The notes under the pieces: generated by a model | Databases searched by the model: none | Seen by the model: the letters and a program-made list of their open reading frames with translations, nothing else | What the model was told of the DNA's origin: nothing | Part shown: in pieces, positions 9,053-16,826 of the stretch | Layout of the letters: each line of letters opens with the position of its first letter | How positions within the stretch are numbered: position 1 is the first letter of the stretch | Made by a program: the position numbers and the translations under genes | Assembly: GCA_003649445.1 (NCBI GenBank) | Contig: QMRV01000006.1 | Span: forward strand, 1 to 64,000 | Source of the DNA: Thermoprotei archaeon | GTDB taxonomy: Archaea > Thermoproteota > Thermoprotei > Thermofilales > B15-G2 | Direction: 5' to 3' | DNA: 64,000 bases

Positions 9053-9145
9053 ATGTCTAGACGTAAAGCCATTTCAGCGCTACTACTAGTAGTACTCTTC
9101 ATTCTGTCTTTGCTCGTCGCCCTTGTCACATTATTCATTAAGTGA
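9053..9145 (+). CDS. 30-residue single-membrane-helix microprotein
   Basis: A short ORF with ATG start, basic N-terminus (MSRRK) and one hydrophobic helix of about 22 residues, ending in IK and a TGA stop. The basic-then-hydrophobic layout predicts a membrane protein with the N-terminus inside, and the helix is too short to be followed by any mature domain. Support for expression comes from the TATA-like tract at the leaderless distance and from its place in an otherwise empty 326-bp gap (8935-9260) between divergent genes. No family is recognised. Confidence 0.45.
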   Translation: MSRRKAISALLLVVLFILSLLVALVTLFIK

Positions 9146-9260
9146 GTGCAATCTCCCAGAAGCAATAAAAGTATTATTTACTTTTTACTGTGACTTTCTT
9201 CAACTAAGTCCTTTAAGTAAACTTAAATAGTTGCTATAATTATGTATTAATGGTGAAACC

Positions 9261-9620
9261 ATGGGAGGTAAGAAGAAACCAACTCTCTCCCAGCTAGAAA
9301 AAAGGCTCAGTAGAATGCAAGAAGAGAGCAAGAAAGCTAAGAAGAGAAAGAAGAAAGGCAAACTTGAAACACCTACTCTTACTCTGCCTAAGATAGTTCC
9401 TCTAGTAAATGAAGACTTAATCAAGTTGGCTCAGAGCGAAGTAAAGAAAATGAAATGTATAACTCCATATGTCTTAGCTACAAGACTCAACATTAAAATA
9501 AGCTTAGCTAAAGCTCTTCTGAGAACTCTACATGAAGAGGAAGTAATTGTTCCAGTGAACTTAAATCACAGAGTACCCATATACGTACCTAAAGAACTGG
9601 CAGACAATCTGCCAAAGTAA
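9261..9620 (+). CDS. rps25e: Ribosomal protein S25e
   Basis: A 119-residue small-subunit ribosomal protein with the basic N-terminal tail (KKAKKRKKKGK around residues 25-35) followed by the winged-helix domain: LINEDL-like VNEDLIKLAQSEV, then YVLATRLNIKISLAKALLRTL and a basic C-terminal strand. Length fits archaeal S25e. A ggtga Shine-Dalgarno at 9252-9256 precedes the ATG at 9261. S25e is found in archaea and eukaryotes and not in bacteria. Confidence 0.93.
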   Translation: MGGKKKPTLSQLEKRLSRMQEESKKAKKRKKKGKLETPTLTLPKIVPLVNEDLIKLAQSEVKKMKCITPYVLATRLNIKISLAKALLRTLHEEEVIVPVNLNHRVPIYVPKELADNLPK

Positions 9621-9622
9621 AT

Positions 9623-10462
9623 TTAGCTCAAGCCCAGTAAATCTATTAGCGTTATCTTCTTACCTACTTTAGGTAGTTTTGGTGTAGCGTTTACTACTCC
9701 ATCAGGTACTATCTCAACAAAACCTAGTTCCGCTAACTTAAGCATAAGCCTTCTAGGGTCTTTTACACCCATTCTTTTGAGATCTTGCATGAATCTTATT
9801 GCACCTACGCTCCAGTAGTTATTTAAATACACTATAGCTTTTCTCATGTCTTCGTCAAACTGTTCAAGTATTTTCTCCTCTTCTTCTTTTGTAAGTTCTT
9901 TTTCTTCTTTACGCTCTTCAATTATTTCTTCTTTAGAAACTTCCTTTGGCTTCTCTTTAATTTCTTTTTCTATTTTCTTTTCTTCTACTTTCTCCTCTTT
10001 CTCTTCTACTTTTTCAACTTTTTCTTCAGGTCTTGGCTGAGGTATGAGCTCTATTAAAGGCTTTACTCTAGTTAGCGTTTTATGTCGCTTAGACTTCTCC
10101 ATTTTCTTTTTGGACGTCTTTGTCGTTTTTACCGGTGTATACCGTAATGGTATTACTTCCTCAACTTTCTCTTTTTTCTCCTCTTTCTTCTCAATCTTCT
10201 TTTCTTCTTTCTTTATCTTCAGAAATATTTTTTGAGGAAAATTAAATGTAAAAATAGGAGAAAGCTCAACAGCCACTTTCTCTTCAGAGAAACACACATC
10301 AGCCTTTTTTGAGAGCTCTTCCACTACAGCATAAAGTGACAAATACCCTATCTCTTTTTTCTTCATCCATTTCTTAAGTTCATCAAACGATAACTCTTTC
10401 TTTTCTTTAATTAAGGCATATAATTCATCTGTGAGCACTGAGAGGGAGTATGAATCAGCCAT
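9623..10462 (-). CDS. Unknown protein with two wHTH-like ends and a highly charged linker
   Basis: A 279-residue protein. Residues 1-75 and 205-275 look like winged-helix domains (helical repeats LYALIKEKKELSFDELKKWMKK and AIVYLNNYWSVGAIRFMQDLKRMGV). Between them is a long Glu/Lys-rich segment (about 83-200) that would be a charged helix or be disordered. I recognise no named family. Two nucleic-acid-binding-like domains on a flexible tether would suit a chromatin, transcription or translation accessory factor, but this is inference. It converges on S25e with 2 bp between the stop codons. Confidence 0.6.
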   Translation of the reverse strand: MADSYSLSVLTDELYALIKEKKELSFDELKKWMKKKEIGYLSLYAVVEELSKKADVCFSEEKVAVELSPIFTFNFPQKIFLKIKKEEKKIEKKEEKKEKVEEVIPLRYTPVKTTKTSKKKMEKSKRHKTLTRVKPLIELIPQPRPEEKVEKVEEKEEKVEEKKIEKEIKEKPKEVSKEEIIEERKEEKELTKEEEEKILEQFDEDMRKAIVYLNNYWSVGAIRFMQDLKRMGVKDPRRLMLKLAELGFVEIVPDGVVNATPKLPKVGKKITLIDLLGLS

Positions 10463-10498
10463 TTTCTTATAATTAAAATGGAATATAGCAATTTAAGT

Positions 10499-11374
10499 CT
10501 AGCGTAAACAATAGTCTATTAAATGTGATCCGTCGCATATGGCCGTATTCAAGTAGCCGAAGCCTTCTCTACATGAAGCAAAAGTCAGTCCATGTGCTAG
10601 AGCAATATTTCTCACCTCTTTAATTATGCTTAGTCTCTTTTCATTTTTCAAGTACCGGTAGCCTGAAATTCTTTCTCCTTCATTTAAGTAAAGTTCCTTA
10701 AATTTCTGGGCATGATCGGGAAAAGCTCTAATTATTCTGACGAGAGAGTCTGGCTTAGCTTTATAAGTTGATGTTATTAGGTGTTTTGCTCCAGCCTTGC
10801 TGACTTCTTCAACAAGTTTTTCTATCTCTTTAAAATTGTCGTTAATTAGAGGTATAATAGGGTCTACTCTAACAGAAACTCCTATTCCTTCTTTTGAAAG
10901 AACTCTAACGGCCTTTATTCTGTGATCGGGTGGAGGGGCTCCGGGTTCAAGTATTTTAGCTAACCTTTTGTCGAGAGTAGTTATTGTAATACTTACGCTG
11001 ACTTTACCTCGCTTGATTATGTCTAAATCTCTCAACACTAGATCGGATTTTGTTACAAGCAGTATTTTACATCCAGCTGGAACTAGGATTTTTAAAACTT
11101 CTCTGGTCAACTTTAACTCTGCTTCAGGAGGAGTATAGGGGTCTGAGCTATTTGCTATAGATATTACTTTATTTCTATCTATCTTTCTTAAATCCTTTTT
11201 GATTCTTGTGAGTAGATTTTTCTTAGACCTGACTTTGTAAAAGTTTCTAATGTACGATGATGCATAGCAGTAAATGCAAGAGTGCCCACACCCTGTGTAA
11301 GGCGAAAGCGAGTATTTTGGAGGACATGTACAGAGAGGACTTTTCCATGGATCGAACTCTCTAATAACGCTCAT
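10499..11374 (-). CDS. SPL-family radical SAM protein (COG1533)
   Basis: A 291-residue radical SAM enzyme of the spore photoproduct lyase-like family COG1533. The cluster-binding motif is C29-x3-C33-x2-C36 within TGCGHSCIYCYA, followed by ANSSDPYTPPE (about residues 53-63) and the strand motifs SVSITI and VRVDPIIP. Archaeal members are mostly uncharacterised; a DNA photolesion role is possible but unproven. It stands alone between an unknown wHTH protein and a divergent regulator. Confidence 0.85.
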   Translation of the reverse strand: MSVIREFDPWKSPLCTCPPKYSLSPYTGCGHSCIYCYASSYIRNFYKVRSKKNLLTRIKKDLRKIDRNKVISIANSSDPYTPPEAELKLTREVLKILVPAGCKILLVTKSDLVLRDLDIIKRGKVSVSITITTLDKRLAKILEPGAPPPDHRIKAVRVLSKEGIGVSVRVDPIIPLINDNFKEIEKLVEEVSKAGAKHLITSTYKAKPDSLVRIIRAFPDHAQKFKELYLNEGERISGYRYLKNEKRLSIIKEVRNIALAHGLTFASCREGFGYLNTAICDGSHLIDYCLR

Positions 11375-11473
11375 TAATTACTATTTTTCATTCCGAACTT
11401 AAAATATAAATTTTCTGAAGGCGTAAACCTAATAATAGTCTCGTAAAAGAAAGTATAGCTTTGCGGTGATCCC

Positions 11474-12331
11474 ATGGCGAATAAAGATCCCTATGTGTTG
11501 CTAAACACTGTTGTCAGCAATCCTCTTCGCAGACAAATAGTAGAGGTTTTAGGTAGAGAAGGTGCAAAGACATTTACAGAGCTTAAGAGACAACTCAAAG
11601 TCAGTACAGGTACTCTCTACTATCATTTAGAGAACCTTAGAGGAGTTATTGAGCAAACAGAGGATAAAAAGTATAGGTTAACAGAAGACGGCCTTAAGCT
11701 CTTTAAGATATTTGAAAAGGAAAAAGATTTACTGAAAGAAGTTTTCGGAGGAAAGCCTAAAGTAGTAGAGTTTTTTGACAAATATATTAAACCTTATTTT
11801 ATTCCAACCAAACTATTTACTTCGCTTTATAAGCAACCTTTACTCGAAGGAATAGCTGTAATACTGTCTGTGATTTTGGCCGCAATACCTTCTGCACTAT
11901 GGGGATTTGAAATAGTCTTACTCGAATCTAGGAACACTGTTTTTCTTACAATAAGTGACAAGATTTTCGCAGTCACCGAAAGCATGTTAAGCTGGCTTGT
12001 TGTAGCTGTAATTCTCGATCTTCTTTCAAGAGCCCTAGGCAGTAAAAGCTCTCTACCTGAATTTTATGCAGCTTCATCTGCATCCTTTATCCCCATATAT
12101 CTCGTAGTACTGCTCATTGGTCTAACTAAACCGTACTTTAATAACAGTGAAATTTTTCTTTATTCAGCGGCTCTACTGTATAGACTTGCACAAATATTCA
12201 CTATAGGTTTCTTGATCGCGACTCTCACCGTATACAAGAAAATAAGTGAAGCCAAAGCATTTCTCTTAGTGACAGTAGTATTCTACTTAAGCTACTTTGT
12301 TAACTACTTCCTGCCGCGCGTTATTCCCTAG
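11474..12331 (+). CDS. Membrane-anchored winged-HTH regulator (ArsR-like HTH plus Yip1-like membrane domain)
   Basis: A 285-residue protein. Residues 8-80 form an ArsR-type winged helix (NPLRRQIVEVLGREGAKTF, then LKVSTGTLYYHLENL as recognition helix). Residues 120-285 carry about five hydrophobic segments resembling a Yip1-type membrane domain. Such architecture suggests a one-component regulator that responds to a membrane signal. A ggtgat Shine-Dalgarno-like tract precedes ATG 11474. It is followed by the small membrane protein and the ATPase-VWA module in the same direction, so it may control that module. Confidence 0.75.
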   Translation: MANKDPYVLLNTVVSNPLRRQIVEVLGREGAKTFTELKRQLKVSTGTLYYHLENLRGVIEQTEDKKYRLTEDGLKLFKIFEKEKDLLKEVFGGKPKVVEFFDKYIKPYFIPTKLFTSLYKQPLLEGIAVILSVILAAIPSALWGFEIVLLESRNTVFLTISDKIFAVTESMLSWLVVAVILDLLSRALGSKSSLPEFYAASSASFIPIYLVVLLIGLTKPYFNNSEIFLYSAALLYRLAQIFTIGFLIATLTVYKKISEAKAFLLVTVVFYLSYFVNYFLPRVIP

Positions 12332-12375
12332 AATTCTCATAAAACTTAAGTAGCGCTCTAAGATAGGATTAGTGA

Positions 12376-12687
12376 ATGAGCAGCAATTCTTTCATAAAGT
12401 ACTTGAAAAGTGTTGCTGAGAAAACAGATGTTATTGTGGAGAAGAATCATATTAAATGGTTTAATGTAGAGAAAACTGGACGTAGAGTAATAGGTTTCCT
12501 CGATATGTATTATTTTGACGAAAAGGGAGATTATATTATTTTAAATAAGAGCACAGCATATGATCTTAAAGAGCGCCTTGAGTTTTTAGAAAAGTCTGTT
12601 GCCAAGTATAGAAAATGGCTAAAAATTCTTTCGCTTACATGTGTCTTCATGTTAATTACTATAGTATTAATCCTTGTTTTGAGGTGA
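12376..12687 (+). CDS. Unknown tail-anchored membrane protein
   Basis: A 103-residue protein with a soluble mixed alpha/beta N-terminal part (1-80) and a single hydrophobic helix at the C-terminus (about 82-102), ending in LVLR. No family is recognised. It lies 3 bp upstream of the AAA+ ATPase gene and 44 bp after the HTH-membrane gene, so it is probably part of the same operon; a membrane tether for the ATPase is one possible role. Confidence 0.6.
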   Translation: MSSNSFIKYLKSVAEKTDVIVEKNHIKWFNVEKTGRRVIGFLDMYYFDEKGDYIILNKSTAYDLKERLEFLEKSVAKYRKWLKILSLTCVFMLITIVLILVLR

Positions 12688-12690
12688 ACT

Positions 12691-13905
12691 ATGAGTAAAT
12701 ATTATAGAAACTTAGTTAAAAAGCTTGAAGAAGAAATTAAGAGCAGATTTATCTGCAACGATAAAGTACTTAGAATAATTATTTTAAACCAGCTTCACAC
12801 AAGAGCCACAACGCTCTTTAGAGCACCAAGAGGCTCCGGAAAATCTACGTTAATGTTGCTCTTACTCAAAGGAATCTACGGCTCAGACTTCGTAGTAATA
12901 TCGGGAGCTTCTGAAGTAAAGCGCGGTGAAGTACTCGGCCGTCTTCACTTACCTTCACTTGAAAAAGAAGGTGTAGAAAGAGTTGTATGGGCAGCCTTTG
13001 TTAAAGCGGAAGGTAAAGGACTAGATGAAGTTAATAGACTGAATCCCTATACGACTGCTAATATTTACCACATGTTGCAGTTTGGAGAAGTGTGGGCTTA
13101 TGGTCATCGATATAGAGTAGAGGACTATACTTTAATTGCTAACGAAAATCCCCATGATCCTACAACCTTTATTCATCCGCCGCCTTTCTATGACAGATTT
13201 GATATATGTGTTTATTTAAGGCCGCTGACTTTAAGCGAGAAATTTGCGCTTCAAGAAATACTTGAGAAACATAGAGGAGAACTTGTAGAGTCTATGCCTC
13301 AAGTTCTTTCTCCTGAAGATTTAAAAGAAATTAGAAAAGAAGTAGAGGAAATAGAAGTAGACTTAGAAATAAGGGGCTTAATAAACACTATTGTAAGAGA
13401 CTTACAGGTGTGCATTAGAAATAGAGATTTAGCTGAATTGAAGCCTCTTGCTCTCTGTGAGGGCTGCCATTTCATAAGAGATATTTGTAGCAAAATAAAA
13501 GAGGGGCCTAGTGAGCGCGCGGGCATAGTATTGACTCAGCTGGCTAAAGCCAAAATATGGCTAGAAGGGTCATGTACAAAAGATGACATATACGATATGC
13601 TGCTCTGGATTCTGCCGCATAGAATAACTTTAACTAAAGTAAAGAACATTATCTCGGATTTAAAGGAAATAATTGAAATGGAAAAAGTTAAAATGAGAGA
13701 TAGAGAGAGTAGAAGACAATGGTATATTTTAAATGAACTTATTAAAGGTTTCAATAGAGGCCTCTACAATAAGGCTAAAGAAATAGCTCTCGAGGACTTA
13801 GTTTTCGCAGAAGAACTTGTTCACCTTGAAGAAAAATGGATTGCTGAAGGGTTAATTAAGCCCGAAGAAAGCATTAAGTATAACCTTGGCATAGAGTTAA
13901 TGTAG
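12691..13905 (+). CDS. Divergent MoxR-like AAA+ ATPase with a four-cysteine insert
   Basis: A 404-residue AAA+ ATPase. Walker A APRGSGKST is at residues 45-53, the Walker B Asp-Glu at 112-113 (GLDEVNR), and a sensor-like NENPHDPTTFIHPPPFYDRFD at about 151-171, typical of the MoxR group. Unusually, Cys 241, 256, 259 and 266 (the last three as CEGC then C) sit in the lid region and could bind a metal or Fe-S cluster; that is inference. Stop 13905 is 2 bp before the ATG of the VWA gene, so the pair is coupled. It is clearly different from the first MoxR gene at 3972-4958. Confidence 0.82.
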   Translation: MSKYYRNLVKKLEEEIKSRFICNDKVLRIIILNQLHTRATTLFRAPRGSGKSTLMLLLLKGIYGSDFVVISGASEVKRGEVLGRLHLPSLEKEGVERVVWAAFVKAEGKGLDEVNRLNPYTTANIYHMLQFGEVWAYGHRYRVEDYTLIANENPHDPTTFIHPPPFYDRFDICVYLRPLTLSEKFALQEILEKHRGELVESMPQVLSPEDLKEIRKEVEEIEVDLEIRGLINTIVRDLQVCIRNRDLAELKPLALCEGCHFIRDICSKIKEGPSERAGIVLTQLAKAKIWLEGSCTKDDIYDMLLWILPHRITLTKVKNIISDLKEIIEMEKVKMRDRESRRQWYILNELIKGFNRGLYNKAKEIALEDLVFAEELVHLEEKWIAEGLIKPEESIKYNLGIELM

Positions 13906-13907
13906 TA

Positions 13908-15638
13908 ATGAGACTATCTCACGAAAAACTGGAACTAGTTATTTTGAAAGTATTTGTTAGAGCACGCCGCGAGCTAATGGCTCCCCCAGTTTTTCTTGAG
14001 CGAGTAGAGATAGGAGATACTTTCAAAATAACTATTTCGAAGAGAGGATTAAGGGTATGCTTACCCGAAGACCTTGTTGCTAGAAGAGACTTTGAGGAAA
14101 TTCTTTTGTGGATTTTTAGACATGCTTTAGCCCATGCACACTACTGTCCATATGACATAGTCACTATGAAAGAGCTTTTGAGGGCGGCTTACTCGGAAGT
14201 AGGCAACTGGGAGCTCGCGCATTTTGCTCTTCATCTTTTTGCAGATGCTCAAGTAGACTACTTTTATTTAAGAAATATTTTCCTGGAGATCCCCAAGCAC
14301 ATTTACTATCGTTTTGAAATAAAGCCTAGTGGCCCTGATCAAATAGTTTACGCTATGTACAAGAATCTCTTTCCAGACATAAAAGAACATAGAATAAGCA
14401 CACCAGTTTACGATACAGGGAAGCAACTCGCAGTCATAGCCAAGACCAGCGCGCCATGGCTTAAGAAAATAAGGCTAATGGCCCGTGTCTTAAGCAAGGC
14501 TGTTAGCTACCAAATGAAAGAAATCTCTAAAAAGGCTGTAGCAAAGTACTTAAAAAAGCAGTTTATGAGTGTAAGAGAAGATTTCTCTCGAAGAGGATTT
14601 GAAGACATAACGACTGTTTTAAGTGAAATGAAGGACGAGAATGAAGCTAAAGCATTTTTTGATTATGTTTTATCAGATAGGGTAGATACTGAAAAGACCT
14701 TAAAGAAGATTAAAGAATACTTAGAGAAAATGAAGAAAACTGCAGGAAAAATAGAGAAAGCTAAGCCTCCGTCTAAGTATGCAGGAGAAGAAAAAGGTTT
14801 AGAAGAACCTTTCCTGCCCACAAAGCTAGCTAAACCCATTGGAAAAATACATGAGTCGATAATTAGAGACGCTATATGGCGTAGCTACTGGCACCGAGCA
14901 CGAGCAGAGAAAGCCTTAATAGAGTTTATTCAGAAGAGCCGTGCACTGAAGCCTACGTGGGCAGTAGCCCAGTATCCTGATGACTGGACTGTTGAAGACG
15001 AACTGGAAGAACTAGACTTAGAGGCTACATTTGAGGAAGGTCCTCTTATTCCTGAAGTAAATGCTGTTAAGTGGATTAGGAAAGCAAGCTTTTTAGGACA
15101 AAGTATAGCCAGTGGCTATATTCCTTCTGCTCTCATAGTACTAGACTCGAGCAAGAGTATGGTGTCTATTTTCGATGACGCCGCTACAGCAGCTCACATC
15201 GTATACTTGAGTGCAAAGCGAAAAGGAGGCAAGACTGCTGTAATAACATTTTCGTCAAATTATGTTGTAGCTGACTGGGATGCAGAAAGTAGAATAAAGG
15301 AAATAATTTTGTCGCTTAGACTGGGGCAAATGACTATTCTTCCGGTACATGAAATTGGGCGGCTCGTAGGAAAGCTGACTGAACCTTGCTTCATTATCAT
15401 AATAACTGACTGTGGCTGGCAGAATATTGTCGAAGCTCTTCCCTATTTAAGTCACTTGGCTAGTAAAGGGAATAGAGTAGTAGTATTTCACTTAGTTAGA
15501 GGATGGAAATACCCTAAGAGTCTTTCTCTTGTAAAGAAAACTCATGGAGTAAAAATAGTGCCTGTAGAGAACCCTGAAAACGACTTAAGAGGACTTGTGC
15601 TAGAAGAAGTAGCTAAAGTCTACGAGATAGCTCTCTAA
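13908..15638 (+). CDS. VWA protein with N-terminal degenerate metallopeptidase-like domain
   Basis: A 576-residue protein. Residues 55-125 resemble the peptidase-like domain found at the N-terminus of some MoxR-associated VWA proteins: HALAHAHYCPYD at 72-83, then FADAQVD at 111-117. The usual HExxH is HALAH, so the catalytic Glu is absent and hydrolysis is doubtful, though metal binding remains possible. A helical middle follows. The C-terminal VWA domain has a MIDAS DSSKS at 413-417 and a second Asp in IITDCGW. It is the partner of the preceding ATPase. The stop overlaps the stop of the convergent regulator by 4 bp. Confidence 0.8.
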   Translation: MRLSHEKLELVILKVFVRARRELMAPPVFLERVEIGDTFKITISKRGLRVCLPEDLVARRDFEEILLWIFRHALAHAHYCPYDIVTMKELLRAAYSEVGNWELAHFALHLFADAQVDYFYLRNIFLEIPKHIYYRFEIKPSGPDQIVYAMYKNLFPDIKEHRISTPVYDTGKQLAVIAKTSAPWLKKIRLMARVLSKAVSYQMKEISKKAVAKYLKKQFMSVREDFSRRGFEDITTVLSEMKDENEAKAFFDYVLSDRVDTEKTLKKIKEYLEKMKKTAGKIEKAKPPSKYAGEEKGLEEPFLPTKLAKPIGKIHESIIRDAIWRSYWHRARAEKALIEFIQKSRALKPTWAVAQYPDDWTVEDELEELDLEATFEEGPLIPEVNAVKWIRKASFLGQSIASGYIPSALIVLDSSKSMVSIFDDAATAAHIVYLSAKRKGGKTAVITFSSNYVVADWDAESRIKEIILSLRLGQMTILPVHEIGRLVGKLTEPCFIIIITDCGWQNIVEALPYLSHLASKGNRVVVFHLVRGWKYPKSLSLVKKTHGVKIVPVENPENDLRGLVLEEVAKVYEIAL

Positions 15639-16138
15639 TAGGGCTCAACAAGACTTTTAATTTTCTTCATTATTTTAAAGGCTACAAATGCCGCTATTAG
15701 CCACAGTACGAGCCACACTACTCTTGAAATAGCGTGTACTTTAGCTTGAGTAAAAAGTCCTGCTACTCCCACTACTCCAAGTACTGCCGCTACAGCTAAC
15801 GCAAATAAGTCAAATACGCTTCTCCCTAAGAACAGACTTCTAATAGAGATAGATTTTACAGGCACTTCGACTACTGGCTTAAACCCTGTTTTAATTAATG
15901 CTCCTACTATGTTTTTCCCGTCATCTGTTAAAGTATAGTAGTAGTCTCCATTTACAAGTCTGCGAGAAATAAGGGAGTACTTTAGAAGAACACTTAAATG
16001 TCTTGAAATAGTTGACCTGTGTTTTCCTAGCATTTGAGGTAGGTCTGCTCCTCTTACTTCGCCCTTCTCGTAAATAATCTTAAGAATCTTTAGTCTAGTC
16101 TCATCACCTAGGACCATGGCCATCTTTCTTTCATCCAC
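15635..16138 (-). CDS. Membrane-anchored ArsR-type HTH regulator
   Basis: A 167-residue protein with an ArsR-like winged helix in residues 5-75 (LGDETRLKILKIIYEKGEV, then LPQMLGKHRSTISRHLSVLL as recognition helix) and two hydrophobic helices between about 108 and 155. It resembles the regulator at 11474 in layout but is shorter. The two flank the ATPase-VWA module, one on each side, which suggests control of that module or a shared membrane signal. This last point is inference. Confidence 0.78.
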   Translation of the reverse strand: MDERKMAMVLGDETRLKILKIIYEKGEVRGADLPQMLGKHRSTISRHLSVLLKYSLISRRLVNGDYYYTLTDDGKNIVGALIKTGFKPVVEVPVKSISIRSLFLGRSVFDLFALAVAAVLGVVGVAGLFTQAKVHAISRVVWLVLWLIAAFVAFKIMKKIKSLVEPY

Positions 16139-16174
16139 GCTAAAAATACTTTGCTTGCAAAGTAAAATACTTTA

Positions 16175-16516
16175 TCACCTTCCTCTTTTACTCAAAACAG
16201 CTAACCACGGATTGTCTTGCAGAAACGAAGGCAGATTACTATCTACTGTTTTGAGCCCTGCTTCTTCCTTCTTCTGCTGAACCACTATTCTCCCTTCTTC
16301 AGATAATCTCTCTAAAATACACTTTATTCTATCTATTTCTCTCGATATTATTTTTAATTGGTGCTCTATTTCTTGAAGCCTATTTATTATTGTAGTAGCT
16401 CTTAAAATGACTATCATGTTGCCGTGTCTTCTGGCAATGTGCTTTGCTAGAGACTCTTTCCTCGAAAAAGTTTTGCCGCAGATAGGACATGCATAAAGCT
16501 CAGTAAGCGTGCTCAT
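16175..16516 (-). CDS. C2H2 zinc-finger coiled-coil protein
   Basis: A 113-residue protein with one classical C2H2 finger at the N-terminus: Cys 10, Cys 13, His 26 and His 31 in YACPICGKTF and KHIARRH. A coiled coil follows at about residues 42-75 (INRLQEIEHQLKIISREI). Single C2H2 fingers occur in archaea as nucleic-acid-binding or protein-binding modules. The ATG (16516) lies inside the SWIM gene, overlapping it by 17 bp, so it is the last gene of the RadA-paralogue operon. Confidence 0.75.
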   Translation of the reverse strand: MSTLTELYACPICGKTFSRKESLAKHIARRHGNMIVILRATTIINRLQEIEHQLKIISREIDRIKCILERLSEEGRIVVQQKKEEAGLKTVDSNLPSFLQDNPWLAVLSKRGR

Positions 16517-16826
16517 TTCTATGCACCATATTGTAGAGTATTACTGCTCCTACGTGACTACACAGTTCTTTTCTACGTTTTCCAGAAAAAGCTCTTTCAG
16601 GTGACTGACATGAGCACATATACCTCTTTTTCTCTTCAATATACACTACTATGTACGCTGAGTACCAGTCTCCTAGTGACGGTCTTCCCTTGACTATCCA
16701 CATATTTTCTTTTACTTTGACTACGTCCCTTAGTCTTTTTCGACATCTTTTTATAAAACTTAAAGATTTTCCTTTTTTAATCATACATTCCTCGAATTTT
16801 TGAAAAGCTTTATCTAAATTACACAT
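16500..16826 (-). CDS. SWIM zinc-finger protein, RadA-paralogue partner
   Basis: A 108-residue protein with a SWIM zinc finger: Cys 71-x-Cys 73 and Cys 89-x-His 91 (CSC and CSH). Small archaeal SWIM proteins are known to occur next to RadA paralogues and have been compared with eukaryotic SWS1/Shu2, which binds Rad51 paralogues. Here the gene overlaps the 3' end of the RadA paralogue by 8 bp, as expected for translational coupling and a shared complex. Residues 1-40 are helical and basic. Confidence 0.85.
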   Translation of the reverse strand: MCNLDKAFQKFEECMIKKGKSLSFIKRCRKRLRDVVKVKENMWIVKGRPSLGDWYSAYIVVYIEEKKRYMCSCQSPERAFSGKRRKELCSHVGAVILYNMVHRNEHAY

